Below are positions 47,940 through 59,510 of a stretch of 64,000 nt of DNA, one piece after another. The stretch spans positions 2,420,440-2,484,439 of the forward strand of contig QAOA01003028.1 of NCBI GenBank assembly GCA_003255065.1, given 5' to 3'. The stretch comes from Cercis canadensis (Eukaryota; Streptophyta; Magnoliopsida; Fabales; Fabaceae). Made by a program: the position numbers and the translations under genes. Under the pieces are notes generated by a model. It did not search any database. It was not told the DNA's origin and was given only the letters and a program-made list of their open reading frames with translations. Numbering within the stretch: position 1 is the stretch's first letter; every line of letters starts with the position of its first letter.

Positions 47940-49187
47940 GGGCCTGTTTGGTATGACTGTTTTCTGTTTCCATTTTCATTGAAAATGGAAATAAATCTAA
48001 AAATACGTTTGGTTGAAGATATATGAAAATGTTTTCACTGAAAACATTGGAAACATTTCCAAAAATTGATGAAAAATTGGAAACGTCTAAAAGACGTTTT
48101 CACTGTTTTCAATCAATGACCGGTGGCATACTTGTAATTCATGTTACTTCTTTTTTTTTTCCCCTAAATTTCTATTTCTTCTGCACGCACATGTTTCCCA
48201 GCTGCCATCTTCGACCTCCATCCAGCTTCCATCTCACATGCTATGCTGAAGAATTTCACAAAATGGGGTAGGAGAAGAATTGCCACAAGTTCCTAACAAA
48301 TTGACTCAAACAGAAATTTATTGAAGGAAGGAAATCCCTTGACTGCCTCAGCCCCTTCTCCTAAAATGTTAGGCGAGGTGCCTTCTGCTCTCTTCGATTT
48401 AGCAAGCAACTGAGTGGCTTTCGCTCCTTGGTCTATTCTCTATCGATGTACCTCTCTTTAGTGCTTGAGTTAGTTGATAAAGACCTGTACCGTAAGAATA
48501 GGCCACTTCTTTGTACCGTAGGAATAGGCCACTTCTTGGCAAGTTCGGAAGCTTTGGTGAGAGGGGAACTAATGCTAATGGTCTCAGATATGGCTCAGAG
48601 TACAACCTCACTTAGTCCAGCTGAGTTCTACTATTAACTAATGAGACTTACATAGAGTACAAGTACCAAACATAGATAAAGAAGCAAAGTCGTCTTCTCT
48701 ACTGATTGAACCCTCACTCAGTTCGGGGGTCTTCGTCAACATGTTATGAGGCTCCAGTCTTCGCCGTGGTTGCCGCAAGGAATGACGTCGTAGCTCTTGG
48801 AGAAGTAATAACAATCAAAGCCGTAGGTGGGTATTCAAATAAAGGGGAGCACCTTATTAGTTATCCCTTGCTTCGAGAATTTGGTGCTGCCTTTCAGAAT
48901 CTCTTCACTGGCAAGTTCAAATCCAATTCTTTGAGAATAGAATTGGCTTTTGAAACTGCAATGGTTGTGGTTAAGGAGGAAAGATGATACAGAAAATTGT
49001 AGAGGAAGAGGATAGGGAAAGAGAGGAAGTGGTTAACAAAGCTGGTTGAAAATAGAATAGAAAACAATTCTCAATTTTACAAACCAAACATGTTTTCTAA
49101 AACTGAAAATAAGGAAATAGAAATGCATTTCAAGAAATGAAAATTGAAAATGAAAATATGAAAACATTTCCTAAAGCAAACACCCCC
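47940..49187. mobile_element. PIF/Harbinger-like element with non-AT cargo
   Basis: The left end is GGGCCTGTTTGGT and the right end, inverted, is GGGGGTGTTTGCT. Both ends are flanked by TTA (47937-47939 and 49188-49190), the 3-bp target duplication typical of PIF/Harbinger. Subterminal sequence on both sides repeats TTTTC/GAAAA motifs, including a 12-bp palindrome TTTCCATTTTCA/TGAAAATGGAAA (47967-47991). The interior (about 48290-49020) differs in base composition and codes no transposase. It includes a 26-bp tandem repeat near 48487-48537 (ACCGTARGAATAGGCCACTT) and a 93-codon frame of unknown nature (48706-48987). It is non-autonomous and seems to have captured foreign sequence. Confidence 0.65.
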
Positions 49188-49455
49188 TTAGCATGCCATT
49201 GGACCGGTAAGGACTAAACCTAGGCCGCCTTTTGATTTGTCTATTTAGTAGCAAGGCTTTGGAGCCCAGCCGGTTAAATGGCAACTTGTTTAAGAGGCTT
49301 GCAGCAAAAAAGTTATTACATTAAAAAATTTAAGGAAAAAAAAAACAAACAAACTTGTTTAAGAGGCTACGACCACCGTAACATAAAATCGCTTTGTTGG
49401 TGAAAATCAGATTGGTGTTACTACCAGTAACCTATTACCACAATAATAATAATAA

Positions 49456-49903
49456 TGTGGTGGACCTGTCTCAGGGCCCAAATATGATCGGCCCAGAGTA
49501 AACGTTGGCCCAATAAAACAGATAAGGTACCGGGTCACCCATCAGTCATTACGGGCGACTCAATAACCCATCCTGGGTAAACCGTAATGCCCAGGTTTGT
49601 TTTCCTATAAATAGCCCCTGGCACTCAAAGGTAAAGGGACTTTTGGTTTATCTCTGGAACATCATATTATTACTCTCAAGCTATACTGACTTGATCTTCA
49701 GAGCCCGGAGATAAAATACCGGCCCGTGTTTCAGGTAATTTCGGAGCGACCGATCTTGAAGAAAACCCGACCTCATAGTGGACCGACCTCGCCGGAAACC
49801 GACCTCGAAAGTGATCCGGCCTCAAAGCAATCAGATCCCAAGACTTCGATGCTCTGCCCTGAACTCCAGCACTAAGCTCTAACTCTCAACTCAGGCATCG
49901 TCA
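49456..49903 (+). mobile_element. solo LTR of a retrotransposon
   Basis: A 448-bp block begins TGTGGTGGACC and ends GGCATCGTCA, with the standard TG...CA termini. It is flanked by the 5-bp direct repeat AATAA (49451-49455 and 49904-49908). It is GC-richer than its flanks and contains a TATAAATA box (49606-49613) about two-fifths of the way in, as expected for an LTR promoter. No internal gag or pol sequence and no second LTR are present, so it arose by LTR-LTR recombination. It is probably from a Ty3/Gypsy or Copia family; the superfamily cannot be decided. Confidence 0.8.
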
Positions 49904-49908
49904 AATAA

Positions 49909-52597
49909 TAATAGTACTACTCCCCAACCCCAATGCCCTATAACAACTCATGGTCTCATAAATTAAGGAACTGTACCCCTTGTCTACTGCGTTTATTCAA
50001 GATATTGCTATAGTACTATACTATGTAGCACAGACATTTCCCCTTCATGGCTCAAGAGCAAAGGAAGGGAAAACAAATCCCCCATACTCCATTCGCAAGC
50101 TATCATTGAAAATTATACGTTCTGTTAGGAAGTTCGGTGAACAGATTTGAATACCTTGAAAGCAAATCTAAAATAGTAAATGAGATAGGAGAAAGATTAA
50201 GAGATATTTAAACTGAAGTGAAAAATGATTATTAATCAGAGTTGAAAAGCTACCTTTACATTTGCAGTATGCTTTTTTTTTTTTTTTCACGAACGTGATG
50301 CACAGAGAAAGGGAAGAGAAATATGTAGAATTTAATTCTTATGATTAGAGGAATCGTCACTGAACGATTGTCACCATCTATTGTTTGTTCTGTGTATTAC
50401 CCCGAGATCCTGTGGAATTATCTTCTTCTCTGTGTGTCTTTTACTTTTTATTCTTTTTGTCCTCAATTCAGGTAGTGTTGCAGCCAGGCCGCAGCGAGGT
50501 TTGCGGGTTTGCCGACATCCTTCATTTTCTTTTCATTAACACTTTTCTTGTCATTTAACTGCTTTAGTATTTGATGCAAGTACAAAAGCCAGAAAGACTA
50601 AAACCATCAGAAACATCATCGGCATTTGCAATGTCCTTGCCTGGACAAAAATGTTCCTTTCTGGGTTGTCCATGTACATAATAATGACAATGTCTACGGT
50701 TCCAAATTAATCTCTCTGGACCAACTAACCTTACTCATCTCCTGCCACAAAACAAACCAAATCAAAGCATAGTGCACTTTATTGCATTAACACCCGGAAG
50801 GTGTTTGATTAAAGTCCTCTACTAGTTTGTATAATTAACCGTTCACTATGGAATTATTGGAATACCCATTAGCTTTGCTATTTTACCCATTTTACCAATC
50901 TTTTTGGTTGGATAGAACAATCCATTTATTGTCCCCACCATCTCCAACTTACTATCTGTAAACAGGCTTGTAATTCAATCATTAGCAGAGTCCTTCCTTT
51001 TTCTTGCTTTTTTTTCTCTCTTTGTCATAATAACATGTAGAGCCAGTTTGTGTCACCTTCTCTTTCTAAATAGACTTCACTGCGTGCATCAGATGTCATC
51101 TACCCCCATTTCCCATTGAGGCCTAGCTACTTGCTTCCACTGATAAAGATGTGTTAAAGTGTATCCCATCTATTATAATAGATCAAAACATTCTGCTCAG
51201 CTGTCTCAATCCGTAATATGCATCCTTTTCTCAGATGTGGTAATGTTCCTTTCCCTCTCTTTCTCAAGGGAACCCAAAATTTGTCCAGTTCTCATATCCT
51301 TCAATGCTTAAGAAAGGAAACTCAACACGACTTGACTAACTGCACAACTTGGATAGAGTGGTCATGCTCAAGTACTCACCATGGGGCCTTCTATAATAGA
51401 GTCACAGCAAAGCGTGGTCCATGGATCTCACAAATAGTGTACTCTCTTGCATAAAAGATCAATTTTGAAGTAGTGGGAGACTGGAAGGTCTGGGAGAGGT
51501 TTTGAATTTGAAACACCCCTTACTATGTTGCCCCACTTCCAATTTTTTTATTTTCTCGTAAATGCTACATAGTATCACTCGTCTCAAAATTTTACCCCAC
51601 ATGTTCTTAATGTAATTTAAACATAAAACTTTCATGATATAATACTGAGTGCCTAATAACAAGTGTCTCTAGAAGATCCCTCTTACAATTTAATATTAGA
51701 AGTAAAGCTCGGAGTCGAAGTTACGCATGCGACTAATTACTTTGTGGGCTCTCAAAATTATATATATGACACTTGAATTTTTTGAAATAAGAAAAATTTG
51801 GCATGCCGACGCAGAGGAGCCTATATGGTGCGCAACAAATCCTGTGGCTTGATATGAGGAATGGTTCAATTGAATTAAATCTCACATGTGCTTTTTAATT
51901 CTTATATATGGAGGATAGGTGAGAGAACAGTTCTATGACCTTCAATTTTTTCTTCATTTGGACAAGTATTCCATTTTGTTCATTGATGCCATCAATATGC
52001 TTCTCAGCTACTCTACCTCCATTTCTACCATCAGATAAGAGTCTGCTCTTGAATGTTTGTTAGACTTCAGAAAATATTTATCCAACTAATATTAACCGAC
52101 CCGTTTCCCCTGTATTTTAATTATTCTGGACAGTTATTTTATTTAGGCATTGTAACCATCCAAAGTAAATTCTCATATAAAATGAAACTTAATCCCAAAA
52201 TTGTTCATGATTAGATCTTTTAGATGGAGGATATTCCCGTTGCAGATATGATGATTTCTTATAATTTATTTATCAAGTGGGAAGAAAAAAAAATTCTGTG
52301 TTTAAATTATATAATATACTAAAGCACTTTTTAGAACACTAAAGTGAGTGAAGTAATGCATAGGATGAAATATCATGGGTCATATGTCACACTTTTTTTT
52401 TAATACTAGAATTGTCTTCTCATTTTGGTTTTTATTTTGATAAATGGCAATTAATTCTTAATATATATTATTGCTATCTTGGCACGTTAAAACTGCTCAT
52501 GAACTTTATTGGCTTACCAAGTTAAAAAGATTCTGACTAAAGTAAATGAACTAATCAACCAACCAAAATACGGAAATTCTATGATAACACATGAATA
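49909..52597. other. intergenic, no gene recognised
   Basis: About 2.7 kb of AT-rich sequence with a T-tract at 50273-50287. A 78-codon frame at 51218-51454 has no domain. No element with clear ends was found. Confidence 0.5.
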
Positions 52598-52752
52598 TGT
52601 CATATTACATTGACGTGATAAATATACGTAATTTTTATATTTTATTATATATAAATATAATTTATCTTATTTTCTCAAATAAATTTAAAAACAGTTAACT
52701 TATATATATATCATTTACATATTGACTATTTTCATATAATGTAATATAACAT
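52598..52752 (+). mobile_element. small AT-rich MITE, copy 3 of the dispersed repeat
   Basis: The termini TATGTCATATTACATT and, inverted, TATGTTATATTACATT match at 15 of 16 positions. The core CGTGATAAATATACG and the following T/A run match the copies at 23333 and 28122. This is the best-preserved copy and shows the family is a short terminal-inverted-repeat transposon; the target duplication is unclear. Confidence 0.6.
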
Positions 52753-52784
52753 ACTACATAAGTAGTTCATTGACCTCAATATTA

Positions 52785-53215
52785 CACTTTGACAACGTAT
52801 TTACATAATTATTATATTTTTTTAACTTATTTACCTAAATATTACAATTTTTAAAAAATTAAAAACTTAAAAAAATATATGCGCAATGAGCCCCACCAAG
52901 CACACCAGTTGTCAGTCAGCGTGTTCAGTCCATGCTCCTTTCTTCACTCTATTTTTGTCATAGAAAGGGCCGCACCTCAGTCACTGTTCAAAATATGGTA
53001 AAAGATTTTCTAGATCTGACATAATTTTATAGGAACAAGAAAAAAGTAAAGAAAGCAAGATAGTGAAAAAATAAGAAGAGTGAACACGTCGATGTGTCTA
53101 GTTGGGCTCATTACCCAAATTTAGTTTTTTTTTTAATTTTTAAAAAATTGTAATATTTAGATAAATAAATTAAAAATTATAATATTATGTAAATAAATTA
53201 TCAAAATATAACATT
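52785..53215. mobile_element. long-TIR foldback element, copy A
   Basis: Left arm 52785-52900 (CGTATTTACATAATTATTAT, then TTATTTACCTAAATATTACA and an A/T run) is the inverted counterpart of the right arm at about 53115-53215. The centre (GAGCCCCACCAAGCACACC, then CAGTCAGCGTGTTCAG) matches the centre of the element at 58649-59158. No coding capacity. Exact ends are not fixed. Confidence 0.7.
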
Positions 53216-53643
53216 CACGTCAATAATCTCTATATAAATACTAAAAATATCTAAAACGCCCCTACCAAAAAAGCATTTTTTTTCACCTAACGCAAAGAAA
53301 ATTAACTGTACCATAGAACAAAGCGTTTCACATGGGTTGCAAACGGCATATCAGGTGTGCGTTCGCAACGTGTCCACTTATTTTAACCCGGGCCCTACCG
53401 AAACAGACCAAAAATATTCCATTCTAATAGTCAGTGTAACGATGACGTTTTGCCCCTCTCCTACTATTGAGGGAGTCAAAGGACCACCAAATAGATAAAA
53501 GTAATCTCGACCGTCCATCTAATCACCAGCTCATCAATATTCTTACTTGATCACCCACTTTTTAAGCTCCCTCCTACCTCGCTCTCTCTCTCTTGGCTTT
53601 ACAGCTCCAAAAAATAGCAAAACCAGAGTGAGTGAGAGAGAGA
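53216..53643. promoter_or_regulatory. KRP promoter and leader region
   Basis: The roughly 430 bp before the KRP start end in a CT/GA-rich leader (53571-53640). No obvious TATA box; cell-cycle or hormone elements cannot be assigned by eye. Confidence 0.3.
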
Positions 53644-54819
53644 ATGGGTGATTGTAAACGCGTTGCAGAAACGATTGCGTTCATGGAGGCTTCAAGCGGA
53701 GCTACCACGTCTAAGAAGAGGAAAGCTAGAGTTGGTTCGTGTGAATTGCAGTTACGTTCTCTGAATGTGGAGCTCGGAGACTCGCATTTGCTCGAAGAGT
53801 GTAATGACACGACGGTTTCGCCGGCCAGTTCTGTGAATTCAGCCGGAACTTTGGTTTCCGGTGAGTTTTGTTCGGACCGGTTTCCACTCTCCTGTTGTTC
53901 CAGCAACGAAACCAGCGAGCTCGTCAAGGACAGCACCACGCCGTTAGATCTGGAGGTGCAATTCTGATATTCTAAATCTATCCTAAAATTTGGTTAAGTT
54001 TTCTTCAGTTTGATTCCTGTTATAATTTCCGTTTTGTTTCTGAGAACTGAAATTCAAAGAAGAGAGAAAGAGAGACGATGGTGAGAGCTAGCTATTTATT
54101 TTTGAAAAAAAATTGAAATGCTTATAGGGATGGAGTTTTGATATTTTCTCTCTTCTTAATTCTGTATTTTCTCGGCTGCCAAGCAGTCTCATGGATTTAT
54201 TAAAGTTTCCGTTTCTTTCCTGCTCGAATTTCTTGTTTTAATTAACATATTTCTTATATTTATTTACACTTGAATGTGATCCTGGCAGGCCAAGGGTTTC
54301 GAAACTGTAGACTCAACGTTCAGAAACATCAAATTATTCAGGTTTAATACCACTATCTCTCTTTCTTTGTGAGCATGTTCAATTTTCAAAACGTAGACAC
54401 TGTGTTCTCTTCTCCTTCTGCTCTCTTATTGTTATTATTTTTTACTGATGTGTTCAGCAGAGACAGCAGTGACTCGTTGAGTGAATTTTCCGGAGACACA
54501 GACGAAGTGAGTTTTCCGGCAAAGTCTTCAGCGGCGACGGTGAGCAAGCGGCGGAAATTTCCTCCAGCGAAGATGCCGCCAAAGGCGGAGATTGAGGAGT
54601 TCTTTGCAATGGCTGAGAAGTACGAGCAAAAGCGGTTTGCAGAGAAGTAAGTGTTCGTTTGTGTGGCGCAGGATAAGGAGTGTGACTCTAGTGCGCAGTC
54701 TAGCAGCGCAGGAATCGAACTCTAACTAACTACCAACTTTCCTTTTTTGCAGGTACAACTATGATATTGTTAAAGATACGCCCTTGGAGGGTCGGTACCA
54801 ATGGGTTCGCTTAAATTGA
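53644..54819 (+). CDS. KRP: Kip-related cyclin-dependent kinase inhibitor
   Basis: Four exons: 53644-53955, 54289-54341, 54458-54646 and 54753-54819. They join to 206 residues. The C-terminal cyclin/CDK-binding domain spans about 160-206: PPKAEIEEFFAMAEKYEQ, then KYNYDIVKDTPLEGRYQWVRL. This is the hallmark of ICK/KRP proteins. A basic nuclear signal SKKRKAR lies at 23-29 and a second basic patch SKRRKFPPAK precedes the domain. The N-terminus MGDCKRVAE is closer to Arabidopsis KRP6/KRP7 than to KRP1-5. KRPs bind CYCD-CDKA complexes in the nucleus and restrain the cell cycle. The exon 3 acceptor is a tandem NAGNAG, so forms with or without one Ser are possible. Nearest paralog number is uncertain. 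Confidence 0.93.
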
Positions 54820-57800
54820 AGCCATGAAATGGAGTTTTGGAGACATTGATGCCTGAGGAGCGAGGATGCTAACTTGACACGAGGTAACACGAAAATAAGC
54901 GTGCCGCTTCTGGTTGTTCAGGAGATGAGATGGGTTGGTTTTTGTACAGCTAACAGCTTTCTCTTTATCTGTACTATCTTGGATAGAAGCTGCCATCTGC
55001 AACACTGTCTCAGCACTCACAGAACCTTCTTTCTGCAAGTAGAGAAAAAACAAAATTACAAAGGCTCGGCTAACAAAAATCCCGATTAATTCAATGGGTT
55101 ATTTGATGTCTGTTTCACTGCTTCAGTAGATTACATTGAGGCTCGGCTAATTCTTAGGGTTGTTTTATTCATTGGAGGAATTCATGGATAAAAATTAATT
55201 GGGTATTGGTAATTTTCTATAAAAGTGTCTTTTGTTTGAGCTTTCTTTTGGCTGTTTATGAGTGTTCTCTTTTCAGCCTTTCCGCAGCTTCAAGTTCTTT
55301 ATGCCATTCTTTTTCATTAGGCCATTTTAGAATATCCTCTCCATCTCAAGCTATGATTCCCCCTATTTGGTGGGGACCATGTGCCTCGTACATGAAAAAA
55401 AAATGCCTACATAAACTAATCAAGTATTATCTTTACTGTTAATGATTGAAAGTATCAGCATGTGAACATGCACAAAACTGACAAGCAATTGGAACAAAAA
55501 CTACCCAACCTATAGCCTACCATATATGGAGACTCTATAAGTCTATTACTCCATTAACCTCGTCGTTAAGTCCAAATTATTAGATTAATTTCCTCAATTA
55601 TATTATTTGATTGGGAAACCCATGTTCACTTCTTGTTGTAGAGCCATTTCATGAACATGTACGAGAAAGTTATCCATTTTACGGTTATTTTTTGTGTGTT
55701 GAGGTTTCTCAATTAATGTTTGTAATCTTTTAAGCCCATATAAGCCATGGATTCCATGCCTTGAAATTAAAATTCACACTTCACGGGTTTTGACTTATAA
55801 GGCATCAAGCAACAAAGTGTCTGAGCAAAGCCGAATACACAAAGAAAAGTACCTTTTTTCTTTGTTTTGGTTTTTTATTTAACGGTTGCCTGGAAAGGAT
55901 AGAGGTGACACAATATTCGTTATGAAAGAAGTAAAGTGTGAGGCAGGGGATAGCAAAATGTGACAGAGGGTAATGTCGGAACCAAAAGAAACAGCCCCCA
56001 TGTACAAAGTCATGATTACACACGTGTTCAAAATGCGATCGAGCACCACCACCACCGCCACCACCCTTATCCATGTGATCATTGATAAAAAATGTGCCCG
56101 TTTTGTTTCCAGCCTTCCAGTTTTCACCCTTTTATTCTTAAGTAAGACTAAGAAAATAAACCTTTTTAAAAAAAGAAAAAGAAAAAAATGATGGAAGGAG
56201 AAGGAATTGCACGTGCTGTGGTGGAGTAATCGCGGGGGGTTTAATTTGTTTTGGATCTGATGCCATTTTTTAAATACAATGCACAGCAGAATTCCAGAAT
56301 GGAGAGATTAGAAGAGTAGTGAGATAGAGAGACAAGTCTCTAGGGTGGTGGTGTCCTGGTGGGTATAGAATGTTGCTTATTAATGAAGGGAAGGTGGTGT
56401 TTCGATTACGATGCTTCTTACCGTTTTATCTACTTACGAAACTGATTACGGTGCTTACAAGGAAGGCAATTACTACTCAGTGTTAAGTACGACTACAAAA
56501 CTAAAACCACTGATCCCAATTATATTCTTCAAGAATTTTCATGTCTTGGATTTCAGGGCAGGGCACACACACATACTAACGTTTTAATAATAAATTTCTG
56601 TCTCGGAAAATTCAAATCATTCCCACTTCAACAAAAATTCTGAAATTTTATGTTATATTCGAATTGAGTTGGGTTCATGTGGAGAGAGAGAGAGAGAAAT
56701 GGAAGACAAGAAGAGTATGAGCCAATGCATTATTATGCAAGAGGAAAGAGGCTTACCATTTTCATTGTTTTTATGAAAAAAAAATTTTTAAAAAAAAAAC
56801 TTGCATTTCTCTTTCCCCTTAAATTGTCTTATTCTCTCCATTTTTTTTTTTTTTTTAAAAAACTCTCCAACTTTTATCTGATAACCAAATAAAGGGTAAA
56901 CATAATTTTATTGAGATGAGCGCATCGATTAAAGTTTCTTGATACTGTCAAATATCTGAAAGCGAAAATAATTAATAAGAAAAATGAAGAACTATCTCAC
57001 CCAATGCCCTAAATCCCTGTCTAACTCATAAGGCTCATTAACCTATAAACAAGCAAAATAAATGTTTAAATTAATTGGTTTTCACTTTTTGAGTTGTCAC
57101 AGCCTATTACAACGGTATGTATACTACAAATAAGGCAACCATCCACCGCATATAATAGGAAAGTGGTAAATGTAAATTAATATTCTTAACAACCATATCA
57201 CCTGTCAAGCAATTTGACAATTTATAAAATGAAACTCAAATTTATTCAATCAGCTTTATGTAGTATGGACAAATGTAACGGTTTCCCTATTTATAGGTAC
57301 ATTTATGTTGGTGTCAGATGATAATACATGGCAATTGTCTACGGAACTAGCTACTCTTTGAAATCATTTATTACTTGAGAGAACAATTTTAATTAACTTA
57401 ATGCTTGTACGTATGTTAGAGAGAGAAGGGGTAATTTATCAAAGAAGAAAAATAAAAAGCTTGCAAAGTTTTCTTTGTGCACATTTAGAATTTTCCTAAT
57501 TGAGGCAGTTCAAAGGAGCACAAGCTTAGGGAATTCATGGAATTTTCTTCTCATTGTTTTCAAGCAAATTTGAGCCAACATCCATAAGTGTAGGTGTATG
57601 AGTAGTGAAAGTTCATTGATTCCTTGATCTGCTAGTTGGTCCATTTTAGCATTTCAAGTAACGAAACCGATTAATGGCAATACATTTAAGAAATTTGATG
57701 TAGCAGTTAAAAGCTAGTTTGATGAAGTTAGAAAGTTGGATACAATTTCGATGGCATTGAAAGTTTTCATAAGGAACAGCTATTTAATTTCTCATATACC

Positions 57801-57933
57801 TACCTCCATAATTAGATTTGGGAAAAACATATATGATTCGCTTTTCTTGTTTTCGTATTTGAGAAAATACTATATATCAAGCTAAATATAAGAATATTCG
57901 ATTTTGAAATGGAATTGAAAAGAGCCCTCGGCT
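54820..57933. other. intergenic downstream of KRP
   Basis: The KRP 3' UTR is at the left end. The remainder is AT-rich with A/T and GA runs (for example 56682-56698 and 56820-56860). Open frames are short and low-complexity. No gene recognised. Confidence 0.5.
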
Positions 57934-58044
57934 GGTTAGATGGAATCCTCCACAATCGGGATTTTTCAAGCTTAATACTGATGGTAGCTCCCATGCATGG
58001 GAACTCAGGCATAGCTGATGTTGGAGGATTGATACGTTATGAGA
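57934..58044 (+). pseudogene. non-LTR retrotransposon RNase H (RVT_3) remnant
   Basis: The frame reads VRWNPPQSGFFKLNTDGSS, matching the conserved W-x-P-P-x-x-G-x-x-K-x-N-x-D-G start of the plant LINE RNase H domain. After a one-base shift it continues HGNSGIADVGGLIR, the expected next block. Homology then ends. The frameshift and isolation show a decayed fragment. Confidence 0.75.
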
Positions 58045-58648
58045 ATTATGACTTTTTTTTTAAATTTTGTTTATGATTTTAAGTTTCAACATGAAATTTA
58101 TAAATTTTAAAAATAACTTTAATACTACTCAATCACATACAATTGATATAATTAATGGATATAATATTAAGGTGAAGGCTATGCTACACGCCTTAGTTGG
58201 GAGGGTTCGGGTGTGATCTACCCAATAATTTTTGTGTCATTGCAAAGATTTCCAAAAATTAAGTCACTCAGTGTCAAAACACATAATTTCTTATAAAATG
58301 TAAGAACAGTATGATATAGGAAAACGTGCTAAGAAATAACTTTTTTAAGTTTACTTTTTGCAACATTTTCTTATATTATGCTATTTTTATATTTTATAAG
58401 GAATTGTGTGTTCTGACATATACCGAATAACTCAATTTTTTGAAATCTTCGTAATGACACCAAAATCATACTGTAAATCTTATTAAATTTCATCAAACTA
58501 AGGGGATATAGCATAATGCTCACTTATAATTAATGGCTTTTGAGCATTGAGTTTTATGGTTTCCTAGGAAAAGCCACTAATATATCCTTGCAGAGTTGAC
58601 TTTACTCAAGTTCTTTATTTAGTAAAAAACTTAATTGGGCTTCAAGGT
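58045..58648. other. intergenic, no gene recognised
   Basis: AT-rich spacer between the RNase H remnant and a foldback element. Nothing with definable ends is seen. Confidence 0.5.
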
Positions 58649-59158
58649 ACTTTGACCTAAATATTACACTTCTAAATTTTTTTTTTACACATTCATAACA
58701 CTTTTAAACTTATTTACCTTAATATTATATTTTTAAAAAAATTAAAAACTTAAAAAAAAAATTGGAACAGTGGGCTCCATCGGACACGCCGTGGGCCAGC
58801 CGGCGTGTCCCAATTTGACTTACAGAGGTGGCAGACGTGGCATGTGGCAATGACTTTCCTCCTCCACAAAGTCATCCATTTTGAAAACCAAAAGGTGGGT
58901 TATGTTCAGCACCTCGTGTTTATAGGAGTTTCTCTCTCCATCACAACATTCCCTATCCTGGCATGCATTCTAGCGGAGCTCAAATTCTCAACAACCCAAA
59001 TGGGGACATGCCACGTGAGCCGTGACGTGTTCGGTGGGGCCCACTGCTCTGAATTTTTTTTTAAATTTTTTTTAAAAGTATAATATTAAAGTAAATAAAT
59101 TTAAAAGTATTATAAATGAATAAAAAAAATTATAAAAATATAATATTTAGGTCAAAGT
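58649..59158. mobile_element. long-TIR foldback element, copy B
   Basis: The left arm starts ACTTTGACCTAAATATTA and the right arm ends with its perfect inverse (TAATATTTAGGTCAAAGT). Inverted similarity extends about 140 bp, through CAGTGGGCTCC against the inverse of GGGGCCCACTG. The GC-rich centre contains a 9-bp perfect stem, GGACACGCC/GGCGTGTCC (58782-58810). The centre and arms are related to 52785-53215, so the two form one family. No transposase; target duplication not clear. Confidence 0.8.
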
Positions 59159-59510
59159 GTATATAGGCTTCAATGTTTAGGTTGTGATCAATTTGGGCCT
59201 ATCTTCAAGGACTTATTTTAGTTTTCTTAGGCCTGACAAGGGTTGCTTTAAGTCTTAAGCTTTATGCTAAACAGTTAAATTTTCCACAAAATAAATAACT
59301 GTTAAAGTTCAAGCAACACATTTCAGCACTAAAAAAATTTATTTTCAAACATTTTTTTTTTATTGATAGTGTAATCAAAATTCAAGCTCCATTTGTTTCA
59401 AGAAGCTACTTGAAATTGATTTTATTTTTATTTTTATATTTATCTAATTAATTAATAAGAACATTTTATTGTATTTAATGAAGCAATCAACTAAAAATAT
59501 TTTTTTAATT

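Noticed and set aside
55805..56127. Minus-strand frames with a Gly-rich start
   Set aside because: The Gly run comes from a GGT/CCA repeat at about 56046-56064; no domain and surrounding sequence is non-coding in character.
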